Below, piece by piece: positions 54,211 to 62,242 of a DNA stretch of 64,000 nt. This stretch comes from BOG-932 sp965276835. Lineage in GTDB: Bacteria; Pseudomonadota; Alphaproteobacteria; BOG-932; Roseiterribacteraceae. Both the position numbers and the translations under genes were made by a program. A model generated the notes under the pieces. That model had not been told where the DNA came from. It was given only the letters and a program-made list of their open reading frames with translations, and made no database searches. The stretch covers positions 3,906,001 through 3,970,000 of the forward strand of contig OZ255631.1 of assembly GCA_965276835.1 (NCBI GenBank). Reading direction: 5' to 3'. Numbering within the stretch: position 1 is the stretch's first letter; every line of letters starts with the position of its first letter.

Positions 54211-55464
54211 ATGACCTTCACCTGTTCTCGCGTAACAGCGCTTATGATGGCCTGTGCCTTGTTGTTGACGACTTCGGCCGCCCGAGCCTTCACCACATGC
54301 GCGACAACGGCCTTGACGTCGGATGCGGCAGCCCTGCCCGAGGAACAGCAAGACCCTGCCACCGGCGGCAATAAAGACATCTATTTCGCCTATCGCGACG
54401 GCCCCGCCGGCCTGATATTCAAACAATCCCACGATGCCGGAAAAACCTGGTCGCAGTCCGTGCTGGACCTTAATGGGTATCTTCCTCGGATCGCCGTGGT
54501 CCAAAAGCATGTTTATGTGGCATGGTTTTCTTACGACGGCACCAGCGGGTCGCTGGATTTCGTGCACAGCGAAGATGCCGGGACGACTTTTTCCCCAATG
54601 CAGAATTTCGGGCCGTCGACGCACGAGATCGCGCAGATGGCAACCAGCGGCCCGCTGGTCTCGATCATTTGGACCTCCAGTGGCACGCAGGTCCAAATCG
54701 CAAGCAGCGTAAACGCCGGCAAGACCTTTACGAATGTAGAACTGCCATCCCTGCCGAATGCCGAGGAAGCCTGGCTTGCGGCCTCCGGCAAGAATATTGC
54801 CGCCGTCTGGACCGGGATCGGAGCCGACGGCTACGCGAAGAACGAGGTCTCTTTCAGCAAGGACGGCGGCAAGACGTTCGCGACGCCCAAGAACATAACA
54901 GCCGCTGGGATTTCCGCGATCGAGCCGCAAATGGCAGCCTCGGACACCACCGGCGCCTTTTATATGGTCTTCCGCGAAGAGCATTCATCATACGGATCCT
55001 CTGTCGGCTTTATCAGCACGAGCACGAATTTCGGCGAAACCTGGTCGACCCCCAAGGTGATCGATCCCAACGACACGCGGGCCCGGCAGGTCGCCGTCGC
55101 AGCAGCGGGCAACAATGTCTATGTGGCTTACATGAGCTATGACTCGGACCGCGATTGGAAGACGCAGTTGCGGATCAGCCGCGACGGCGGTGTTCATTTC
55201 AGCCCGCATATCCTGATGGGTCTCAGCGGCATCCGGGGTAACCTCGGCGATGAATCCCACGCCCCTCGGCTTTGGGCGGAAAATAGTTGGCTGCGGATCA
55301 TATACGATTGGAAGGGCTGGGTTTCGGTTCGTTCCAGCAACAACAGCGGAACGCTTATCTCGCCCGCGACGAAACTGGGCGGCGGCGACCAGATGCTGAT
55401 TTCCCGCAACTCGGCATTATGGTTGGACGATAACGGAATCGCGATGTTCGGGCAGTGTCAGTAA
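54211..55464 (+). CDS. secreted Asp-box (BNR repeat) beta-propeller protein
   Basis: This 417-residue protein has a signal peptide (LMMACALLLTTSAARA). It contains six Asp-box-like repeats, roughly evenly spaced: HDAGKTWSQ, EDAGTTFSP, VNAGKTFTN, KDGGKTFAT, TNFGETWST and RDGGVHFSP. This predicts a six-bladed beta-propeller like sialidases. I do not see the FRIP motif or the Arg triad needed for sialidase activity. It is therefore likely a carbohydrate-binding or differently acting propeller. Its place in the export locus suggests contact with the exported polymer. Confidence 0.82.
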   Translation: MTFTCSRVTALMMACALLLTTSAARAFTTCATTALTSDAAALPEEQQDPATGGNKDIYFAYRDGPAGLIFKQSHDAGKTWSQSVLDLNGYLPRIAVVQKHVYVAWFSYDGTSGSLDFVHSEDAGTTFSPMQNFGPSTHEIAQMATSGPLVSIIWTSSGTQVQIASSVNAGKTFTNVELPSLPNAEEAWLAASGKNIAAVWTGIGADGYAKNEVSFSKDGGKTFATPKNITAAGISAIEPQMAASDTTGAFYMVFREEHSSYGSSVGFISTSTNFGETWSTPKVIDPNDTRARQVAVAAAGNNVYVAYMSYDSDRDWKTQLRISRDGGVHFSPHILMGLSGIRGNLGDESHAPRLWAENSWLRIIYDWKGWVSVRSSNNSGTLISPATKLGGGDQMLISRNSALWLDDNGIAMFGQCQ

Positions 55465-55652
55465 CGCATTCGCTGTAGCCGCCACGGGGTTTTCAGCACC
55501 GTCTGAAAATCAGACTCCCCGCTTACGTTCGCACGGCGGGGACCGCGGCGCGGCGTAGGAAGCCCGGAGAGGTGTACGCGTTCTCGCGTTTGTGCTATCG
55601 CTATCCCATCGCCGTTATGTAAGCGATGTATCTATCTGCGAGGTAGGCCGTT

Positions 55653-56063
55653 ATGGCTGTAATCGACGAGTTGAAAGCGCTGTTCGAGCGCGATGTCCGT
55701 TTTGCTACCTGGGACGAAAACGTCAAGGTCGATGAATCGGATCCGAACAACATCGACGTTCGGCTTTATACAGACACCAACGAATATATGCTGGCGATCG
55801 CCATCCTTGCCGATGGCGACCACAATCTCGACCTTTCCGTGAGGCCTCGCAAACCGCGTGCTGGCCAGGCGGCGGCAAAGCCCCGCCGCATTCTGCCCGT
55901 GGCTCACCATCGGCTGGATGCCCGAACCTGGCGCAGGATGATCGGCAACATCGTCGGCCTTGAACTGGTGCGGATTCAAAAGCGCGACCCCGCGGATTCG
56001 TCCAACGAGATTGCGAAGGCCGCCCTACCCGCCGCCGCAACCAAAACACGCCCGGGTCGCTGA
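55653..56063 (+). CDS. small uncharacterised protein
   Basis: This 136-residue soluble protein is about half acidic, half basic: an N-terminal part DELKALFERDVRFATWDENV with beta strands (NIDVRLYTDTNEYMLAIAIL) and an arginine-rich C-terminal part (KPRRILPVAHHRLDARTWRR). No family is recognised. It precedes the KpsM-like gene on the same strand with a gap of about 130 bases. Confidence 0.55.
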   Translation: MAVIDELKALFERDVRFATWDENVKVDESDPNNIDVRLYTDTNEYMLAIAILADGDHNLDLSVRPRKPRAGQAAAKPRRILPVAHHRLDARTWRRMIGNIVGLELVRIQKRDPADSSNEIAKAALPAAATKTRPGR

Positions 56064-56192
56064 AATAACATCGATCGCGGTCGCGGGCGGGAAACACCCG
56101 TCCGGCACCGTCCGGAGTGTCTTCGCAATAATGCTTATCGCGCTTTGTCTCAGTCCTGAATCTTCGTCATGCCTTAAACACGGTTGAACGCG

Positions 56193-57065
56193 ATGCTTAA
56201 TCCTTATCTTTCACGCCTCGCCGGACGATTCGCGACATTATCGCCCGCGGGGCGTGCGCGTGTCCGCGATGCCGCGCTGATCGATGACGACCATCTGCTG
56301 TCGCGGTTCTCGCTGCTCGACCATCTGTTCATTATTCGCGCGCTGATGCTGCGCAACCTTCGTACCAAACACAGCGAATCCCGTTTCGGTTTTTTGGTCG
56401 AATTCATCCAGCCCGTGTTCATTATCGGAATTCATTATTACGGCTTCACCATCATGCAGCGCTATATGCCGGCGCGCATTCCGGTCGAACTTTTTGTGCT
56501 GGGCGGCTTTACGACCTGGTTCGCGTTAAGCCACACGGTACGCGGCAAGCATGGCCGTCCGGGACGCATTCCGATGCTGAATCCCCGCATCACCCCAATG
56601 CACTCGATACTCTCGGGTGCGCTCTGGGAATGCATCTCCAATATCTGGATTTGCTTTGCGGGCCTGCTCGTTTTCATGATGCTCGGATTTAACGATCCGC
56701 TCCCAAATATTCCCCTAAGCATCGCCGTCTACTTTGTAGCTTCCGCGGTCGGACTGGGTCTCAGGTTGATCTTCGACGCGATCGGCGAAGTCTTCTCGAT
56801 GATGCATACTTTAAAAGTTTCTCTTATGTGGATGGTATTCTTCACCGGTGGAATCTATTTTTCGGCCTATAGACTAAGCAATCCTCTTGGCGGGCTAGCG
56901 CTTTACAATCCGGCACTGCATTTGCTGGAATACCAACGGCATGCGCTGTTTGCCGGCTATCCGGTCGCCACTGTCTCCATGATCTATCCCACTTTCTGCG
57001 CGATGGGTCTGATTCTGACCGGCCTTATTCTGAAACGGTGGATCGAGCTATGGCACCACGATTGA
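56193..57065 (+). CDS. ABC-2 polysaccharide exporter permease (KpsM-like)
   Basis: This 290-residue inner-membrane protein has about six transmembrane helices and the amphipathic N-terminal stretch IIRALMLRNLRTKHSESRFG, typical of KpsM permeases for capsule export. FTGGIYFSAYRLSNP and NPALHLLEYQRHALF are further family features. A TTG at 56184 is an alternative start; neither has a strong ribosome binding site. The gene overlaps the KpsT-like gene by 16 bases. Together with the KpsT-like, KpsE-like and Wza-like proteins it forms a capsule-type exporter. Confidence 0.88.
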   Translation: MLNPYLSRLAGRFATLSPAGRARVRDAALIDDDHLLSRFSLLDHLFIIRALMLRNLRTKHSESRFGFLVEFIQPVFIIGIHYYGFTIMQRYMPARIPVELFVLGGFTTWFALSHTVRGKHGRPGRIPMLNPRITPMHSILSGALWECISNIWICFAGLLVFMMLGFNDPLPNIPLSIAVYFVASAVGLGLRLIFDAIGEVFSMMHTLKVSLMWMVFFTGGIYFSAYRLSNPLGGLALYNPALHLLEYQRHALFAGYPVATVSMIYPTFCAMGLILTGLILKRWIELWHHD

Positions 57066-57691
57066 TCCATTTCGTTAAGCTGGCCAAGGCGCGTCAAGCG
57101 CCGAACCTGCCGAGAAAAATCATCCTGCGCCCGACGAATCTTTCAGTGCCGGCCGATCGCCGCCTTGCCGTGCTCGGACGAAACACGGACGAGAAAACCA
57201 CCTTTCTGCGGCTTCTGGCGGGCACCGAACTGCCGACGGAGGGAAGCGTCGTTTCCCGCCTTAGGCTTTCGCCGATTATTCGGCGAGGCCCTCTTTTCCA
57301 TCCGCGGCTGACGGAGGGTGAAAATATTCTCTTCTATGCGCGCGCGCTCAATCTGGACGTCGAGCACCTGATGTTTGCGCTGGAGAGTTTCTATGGAAGC
57401 AAGGCGCACTCTGTCCCGGGCGAGGGCGGGGATAAGCAAAAAGCCAAAGAGATCGGCATTCTGACGCTCATGACGTTCGACTGCTATTTGATCGACGAGA
57501 TCGGGCATCTGAGCGAGTACTTGAGAAAGCGACACCTCGACGCGCTCACGCATCAGCGGGCGGGTCTGATTTTCACGACAAACTCCCCCCAACTGGCGCG
57601 CCAGCATGGCGACTGCGCCCTGGTGATCCGGGACGGAACGATTTTCCCATTTGTTAATGTCGAAGAGGCAATCGCGTTCAATGAGCGATAA
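57050..57691 (+). CDS. KpsT-like ABC ATPase homologue with degraded catalytic motifs
   Basis: This 213-residue protein aligns by eye with KpsT through LAVLGR, TTFLRLLAGTELPTEGSVV, ENILFYAR and CYLIDEI (Walker B). Walker A, expected as GRNGAGKST, reads GRNTDEKTT (residues 43-51), losing two glycines. The YSSGM signature is missing (GEGGDKQKAKE instead), and the switch His is Asn (FTTNSPQ). ATP hydrolysis therefore looks impossible in isolation. The reading frame is intact and overlaps both neighbours, so it is expressed as part of the operon and is not a decaying pseudogene. The ATG at 57050 is preferred; a GTG at 57038 is also in frame. Confidence 0.85.
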   Translation: MAPRLIHFVKLAKARQAPNLPRKIILRPTNLSVPADRRLAVLGRNTDEKTTFLRLLAGTELPTEGSVVSRLRLSPIIRRGPLFHPRLTEGENILFYARALNLDVEHLMFALESFYGSKAHSVPGEGGDKQKAKEIGILTLMTFDCYLIDEIGHLSEYLRKRHLDALTHQRAGLIFTTNSPQLARQHGDCALVIRDGTIFPFVNVEEAIAFNER

Positions 57692-59075
57692 TCCCGAAAA
57701 ACCAGAAGACCCCACCGAAGTCCGCCGCCTGAGAATTCAGCGGGCGCGGCAACGACGCGCACACCGGGCGCGGACGCGGGCAACGACGCTGGAAGGCTCG
57801 CCCTTGACGACCGCGGCGTCGACCGAGACCAATCTCGTGGCTGGAACAGCCGCACAGAGCTTGGCCGCGCGGGGATCCACGATCCCGCAACCTGGAGTTT
57901 CGACATTCACGCCTCAGCAGTGGCCCGGAATGGGCACGCCGCTGAAGCTTCTCATGGAATCGCGGCGCACACGGCGACGTGGTTTTCTGCTGCGGCTGGC
58001 GATTTTCAGCGGCCTGCCGACATTTTTCACCCTGTTTTACATGCTCTTCATCGCGTCGCCGCGCTACGTGTCGGAATTCGAAATCACTTATCAATCCTAT
58101 CAACCGCAACAGAGTCTTTCCGCTGGGTTGGTGCAGAATATTCTTGGAACGACCCAAGGAAGCTCGGTCGACCTGTCGCAAATTCTCTATGAATACATCC
58201 GCTCGAAGTCGTTGATGACGAAACTGGACGAGCAGCTGCACCTCAAGGACTATTACAGCAGTCGCAACGTCGATTTCTTTTCACGCATGAGTCGAAAAGC
58301 GAACCTGCAAACCTTTCTGTCTTACTATAATTGGTATGTCTCGGTTTCGCAGGGCGCAGGCGGGTACTTGACGGTTGATGTCGAGGCGTTCGATCCCGAT
58401 TACGCCATGAAATTGTCCAACGCCATTATCAAATCCGTCGACGACATGATCGACGGGCTTACCGCCCGCGCCCGGGCAGACGAGGTCAAATTCGCCGAAT
58501 CGCAGGTTACCGACGCGCAAAACAAGCTGCGTCTGGCGCGGATCGCGTTGACCGAGTTTCAAAACCTTCACAGCGACATCAATCCGCAGGGTTCCGCCAA
58601 CCAGTTGACCGGAATCGTCGGGCAGATCGAGGGCGAGCTTGCGACGCAGCGCACGTCGCTGGCGACGGTCCGATCGCTTGGCCCTAATTCGCCCCAAGTT
58701 ACCAATATCAACACACGGATCGCGGCGCTTGAAGAACAACTGCGCCGAGAAAAACAACGGCTTGCAGGGCCGGGGAAGAGCGGCGAGAGCGGCACCGGCT
58801 ATTCGGATCTTCTCAACAAATATTCATCCCTGCAGCTTGATCAGGAATTTGCCCAAACCGCTTACACGGCGGCAATGCAGGGCTTGTCCGTGGCGCGCGC
58901 CGATGCGGCAAGTAAACAGAACTACGTCGTTGATTTTGCGCCCCCGCACGCCCCTGACCGGCCCGGCATGGGCATGATTCTGCAATATACCGGAACTGTT
59001 CTGATCATTACGTTGGTACTCTTCGGTCTCGGCAGTCTGATTGCCGGAGCGATGAAGGATCAGGCGGGACTATGA
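57681..59075 (+). CDS. KpsE/Wzz-like polysaccharide co-polymerase or export protein
   Basis: This 464-residue inner-membrane protein has a basic cytoplasmic N-terminus, a first helix around LLRLAIFSGLPTFFTLFYML (about residue 105), a large periplasmic coiled-coil region (FAESQVTDAQNKLRLARIAL and beyond) and a last helix (LIITLVLFGLGSLIAGAM). This is the KpsE/BexC/VexD plan for linking the ABC exporter to the Wza-type channel. The start overlaps the KpsT-like gene by 11 bases. No tyrosine kinase domain is attached. Confidence 0.9.
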   Translation: MSDNPEKPEDPTEVRRLRIQRARQRRAHRARTRATTLEGSPLTTAASTETNLVAGTAAQSLAARGSTIPQPGVSTFTPQQWPGMGTPLKLLMESRRTRRRGFLLRLAIFSGLPTFFTLFYMLFIASPRYVSEFEITYQSYQPQQSLSAGLVQNILGTTQGSSVDLSQILYEYIRSKSLMTKLDEQLHLKDYYSSRNVDFFSRMSRKANLQTFLSYYNWYVSVSQGAGGYLTVDVEAFDPDYAMKLSNAIIKSVDDMIDGLTARARADEVKFAESQVTDAQNKLRLARIALTEFQNLHSDINPQGSANQLTGIVGQIEGELATQRTSLATVRSLGPNSPQVTNINTRIAALEEQLRREKQRLAGPGKSGESGTGYSDLLNKYSSLQLDQEFAQTAYTAAMQGLSVARADAASKQNYVVDFAPPHAPDRPGMGMILQYTGTVLIITLVLFGLGSLIAGAMKDQAGL

Positions 59076-59203
59076 TGCCTTTGTTATCAGCAGCTTGACC
59101 ACCAGCCGGCCCGTCCGCTGATTGCGGTGCGGGCCACCTCGGGCTATCGTGAGCGCAGCTCTTGCGATGCCAACCAGTAGCAGTCGATACCCAGGAGAAA
59201 TCC

Positions 59204-60790
59204 ATGTACGATAACGATCCCGCCCTTCAGGCCCTTCGCAGAGCAGCGAGCAATCCGGCTTCACGCTGGCCCAGCCCCACCAACACCGGAGAGGGGCCGA
59301 GCCGGCTCGTTCCCGAAGCATGGCCGGTTTTGAAACCGAGATTCCTTCTCAAGCGCAGCGACACCGCATTTACGGTGGGCAGTTGTTTCGCGCGCAACAT
59401 CGAGCGGTACCTCGATCAGTTCGGTCTGAAGGTGCCGATGCTCGATTTTACCCTTCCCGAAGGGGAGCTTGAGGAGAACCGGCCTCAGGCCATCATGAAC
59501 AAATACACGCCGCCATCCATCTATCAGGAATTCAAGAGGACGGCCGATCTGTTCGACGCAACGCCTGAGGTGCGCAAGGCGCATTTCGCTGAACTTATGC
59601 TTGAGGTCAGCGGCGGCGTTGTCGATCTGGAGCTTGGAGGCAGAACGCCGGTCACGATGGAGCGTGCGCTCGCGCGGCGGGAAGAGGTTTTCCAGCTGTT
59701 CAAACATGCCTTCACCGCCGACGTGGTGATTATCACCTTGGGTCTGATCGAATGCTGGTGGGACACCGAGCGGAACGCCTATGTCCATCCGATGCCGCCG
59801 ATAAAGGAGCTTGGCCGGAAAAACGCACGATTCGTTTTCAGGCAGCTGCGGTATCAGGAAGCGCATGATTATATTCGCAAGACCATCGAGCTGGTCAAAG
59901 AGCGCGGCCGTGAAGACACCCGCATCCTGATCACGACCTCACCGGTCCCGCTCAACGCGACATTTACCGATGCGGACGTCCTCCTCGCCAACACCTACTC
60001 GAAATCGATGCTCCGCACCGTCGCTGGAGAAATATACCGCGAGTTTCCGCATGTGGATTATTTCCCAAGCTATGAAAGTGTGACGCTGACCCGAACCGAC
60101 AATGTCTGGAACAAGGATCTGATCCACGTATCGGACGCGTTTGTCGGCAAGATCGTGGACAACCTGCTGAGGGCTTACCTGCCCGAAGGCGCGCCAACGG
60201 ATGAGGAAAGCCTGGGACGGGCCGTTGCGCTCCTTAAGATGCACGATCACCAGGCGGCTTTGACGCTTTTGGAAGGTCTCACGGAAATATCGCCCAGGGT
60301 GAACGCCCTTCGTGCATTCGCACGACTGGAGTGCGGTGACAAAAAGGCCCTTCCGGAGCTGCAGAAGGCGGTTCCCGCCGCGGACCTGCACGGCGAAGAA
60401 TTCGTTTTGATAAGCCGCAAATTCGTCGAGTGTGGCGCGCAGGCGGATGCCGCCAATCTGTTGGCGCGCGCGGTCGAATCCGACGAAATCGGTCAGGCTG
60501 AAAAAGTCGGCCTGCTGTTGCGATTGGCGCGCCTTCGCCGGGGATTGAAAGATAAGACCGGTGTTCAAGCCGCTCTGGCCGAAGCGGAACGCATCGCGCC
60601 GAAACGGATGTCCGTCATGCGTGAGGCGGCAACCCAGGCGATCGCCGCCAAGGATCCCGGACGGGCGGTTCATTATCTTGACCTCGTCATCGCCGCGCCG
60701 CGATTCCGAACCTTGAAGTCGGAGGTCAAGGAGCAGCTGATGGCCGCGCGGAAAGTTCAGGCAAAAAGAATGGCCAAGCAGGCGGAGTAA
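59204..60790 (+). CDS. GSCFA-domain protein with helical-repeat C-terminus
   Basis: This 528-residue protein opens with the GSCFA family core: VGSCFARNIERYLDQFGLKV, then KYTPPSIYQEF, VVIITLGLIECWWD, ILITTSPVPLNATF and ELIHVSDAFVG-type His segment (LIHVSDAF). GSCFA domains are SGNH-like esterases found with surface glycans. Residues about 350-528 form helical repeats (ALLKMHDHQAALTLLEGLTE, ARLECGDKKALPELQKAV) resembling TPR. An AGGAG ribosome binding site precedes the ATG. It may add or remove an acyl group on the exported glycan. Confidence 0.85.
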   Translation: MYDNDPALQALRRAASNPASRWPSPTNTGEGPSRLVPEAWPVLKPRFLLKRSDTAFTVGSCFARNIERYLDQFGLKVPMLDFTLPEGELEENRPQAIMNKYTPPSIYQEFKRTADLFDATPEVRKAHFAELMLEVSGGVVDLELGGRTPVTMERALARREEVFQLFKHAFTADVVIITLGLIECWWDTERNAYVHPMPPIKELGRKNARFVFRQLRYQEAHDYIRKTIELVKERGREDTRILITTSPVPLNATFTDADVLLANTYSKSMLRTVAGEIYREFPHVDYFPSYESVTLTRTDNVWNKDLIHVSDAFVGKIVDNLLRAYLPEGAPTDEESLGRAVALLKMHDHQAALTLLEGLTEISPRVNALRAFARLECGDKKALPELQKAVPAADLHGEEFVLISRKFVECGAQADAANLLARAVESDEIGQAEKVGLLLRLARLRRGLKDKTGVQAALAEAERIAPKRMSVMREAATQAIAAKDPGRAVHYLDLVIAAPRFRTLKSEVKEQLMAARKVQAKRMAKQAE

Positions 60791-60800
60791 GGCGCGTCCC

Positions 60801-61466
60801 ATGAAACATATTTGGTTCGCGCTTGGCCTCTGGTGCCTGTCCGCCACCGCGTTCGGTGCGCCTTCGTGCCCGTCGAGCGCATCTGTCGCGGCGACGCCGA
60901 AATCTTCGCCGCAATCCTTTGTCAGCGCCGCGCCGGGGGACTGGAGCAACAGTTCGACGCTCATTGCCGGCGATTCCATCGCCGCTCGATGGGAACCGTC
61001 GCTTAAGCGGACGACCTATAATTTCGGTCACGGCGGGGATCGCACGGAGTGGGTACTGTGGCGGCTGGACCATGCCGACAACAAGACGGCGCATTTTCAA
61101 AACGCGGTGATCATCGCCGGAACGAATAATAGCGGACCGCGATTCACCCCCTGCGAAATAGCAACCGGGGTCTTTGCAATAGCGGACCGGCTCAGCAAAA
61201 ATTTCGGAATAAAGAATATCGTTATCGTATCGCTTATCCCCCGTGGACCCCAGCTTTCCGCGAATGAAAACAATATAGAGCAGACCAACCAGCTCCTGAA
61301 GGACGACGCGCCGCAGTTAGGCTATCATTATGTCGATACCTATTCGGCATTCCGCCAAAAATGCGGTCATGACAGTTCTTGCGACTTGTACCTTCCTGGG
61401 CTAATTCATCCGACCCCCCTTGGTTACCAAATCTACAACGGTCTGGTCGCACCCCTGCTTCATTAG
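60801..61466 (+). CDS. secreted SGNH/GDSL-type hydrolase
   Basis: This 221-residue protein has a signal peptide (IWFALGLWCLSATAFGAP). SGNH blocks are present: nucleophile in IAGDSIAARW, Gly in FGHGGDRT, Asn in IAGTNNSG and the Asp/His block near LIHPTPLGYQ. It should act as a periplasmic or external esterase such as a polysaccharide deacetylase or acetyl-transferase. It starts 10 bases after the GSCFA gene and is likely co-transcribed with it. Confidence 0.88.
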   Translation: MKHIWFALGLWCLSATAFGAPSCPSSASVAATPKSSPQSFVSAAPGDWSNSSTLIAGDSIAARWEPSLKRTTYNFGHGGDRTEWVLWRLDHADNKTAHFQNAVIIAGTNNSGPRFTPCEIATGVFAIADRLSKNFGIKNIVIVSLIPRGPQLSANENNIEQTNQLLKDDAPQLGYHYVDTYSAFRQKCGHDSSCDLYLPGLIHPTPLGYQIYNGLVAPLLH

Positions 61467-61525
61467 TTTTGAAGCAGCCCTGATCTCGACAATGTCATCC
61501 GCAGCGCATCGGACGCCGGATGTCT

Positions 61526-61554
61526 CGAACGGCCGCCCGACCGGCGGCCGTTCG
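61526..61554 (+). promoter_or_regulatory. 12-bp perfect inverted repeat before the sulfotransferase gene
   Basis: CGAACGGCCGCC pairs perfectly with GGCGGCCGTTCG across a 5-base loop. The stem ends 17 bases before the ATG of the next gene, close to its GGAGC ribosome binding site. No T run follows, so it is a weak terminator at best. A translational control hairpin or protein-binding site is as likely. Confidence 0.5.
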
Positions 61555-61571
61555 CAATATGGAGCAAGTTG

Positions 61572-62174
61572 ATGGCTAACGACGTATTCGGAATTCTGCG
61601 CCCATCGAATTCGGATGCGGTGAAAACGATCATCGTGCTTGGAACGCCTCGCGGCGGCACGTCGATGGTTGCGGCGACGCTTCGCAAATTGGGCGTGATG
61701 ATGGGCGAGGGCCTGGGCCATCAGCACGAAGATCCGAAATTCCGCCGGACAGTCCCAATCGCCGACATGGTGACAACGATCGAACAGCGCAACGCAGCCC
61801 ACAGCCTGTGGGGCTGGAAGCTTCCCAACAGCGTCTATTACGTGGAGGAGCTTCTGCCGCATGTACGCAATCCGCACTTCGTCGCGATCTTCCGCAATCC
61901 TTATTCGATCTCCCGGTCATCCTCCGAACGCGATCAGCGCGAATATGCGCCGCGCCTGCTGGAAGTAGCGGCGAATCACACCAAGCGCGTCGTCGACCTG
62001 GTCGGCCGGCTCCAGGCTCCGACCGCGCTCGCCTCATTCGAGGCGGTCGTCAAACATCCCGACGAGTTCGTTACCGGCCTGGCGGAGTTCATCGGGTTGC
62101 AGCCGACCGGCGAACTGGTTCAGTCGGTCAGCAAGCAGGCGATTCAAGGCGGCAAGGGATATCTCCATTTTTAG
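61572..62174 (+). CDS. small sulfotransferase-like protein
   Basis: This 200-residue protein carries the 5'-phosphosulfate loop of PAPS-dependent sulfotransferases (LGTPRGGTSM, residues 23-32) and the later FRNPYSISRSS segment that matches the 3'-phosphate contact (R and S). It is shorter than most family members but complete by motif. The ATG follows GGAGC. It should place sulfate on a sugar or lipid, using PAPS made elsewhere. Confidence 0.83.
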   Translation: MANDVFGILRPSNSDAVKTIIVLGTPRGGTSMVAATLRKLGVMMGEGLGHQHEDPKFRRTVPIADMVTTIEQRNAAHSLWGWKLPNSVYYVEELLPHVRNPHFVAIFRNPYSISRSSSERDQREYAPRLLEVAANHTKRVVDLVGRLQAPTALASFEAVVKHPDEFVTGLAEFIGLQPTGELVQSVSKQAIQGGKGYLHF

Positions 62175-62242
62175 CCCGATGCCAAGAAACGCGAACCAAC
62201 CGCCGTGGCCGACTCGGTTTCAGAGAATGACGCGACACGACC

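Noticed and set aside
54211..55464. Calling the Asp-box protein a sialidase
   Set aside because: Asp-boxes are structural; the FRIP motif and Arg triad needed for sialidase catalysis are not visible.
55490..55509. TTTTCAG / CTGAAAA hairpin after the Asp-box gene as a terminator
   Set aside because: The stem is only seven base pairs, AT-rich, and no T run follows.
57050..57691. KpsT-like gene as a simple pseudogene
   Set aside because: There is no frameshift or stop, the length is normal, and it overlaps both neighbouring genes in the operon.
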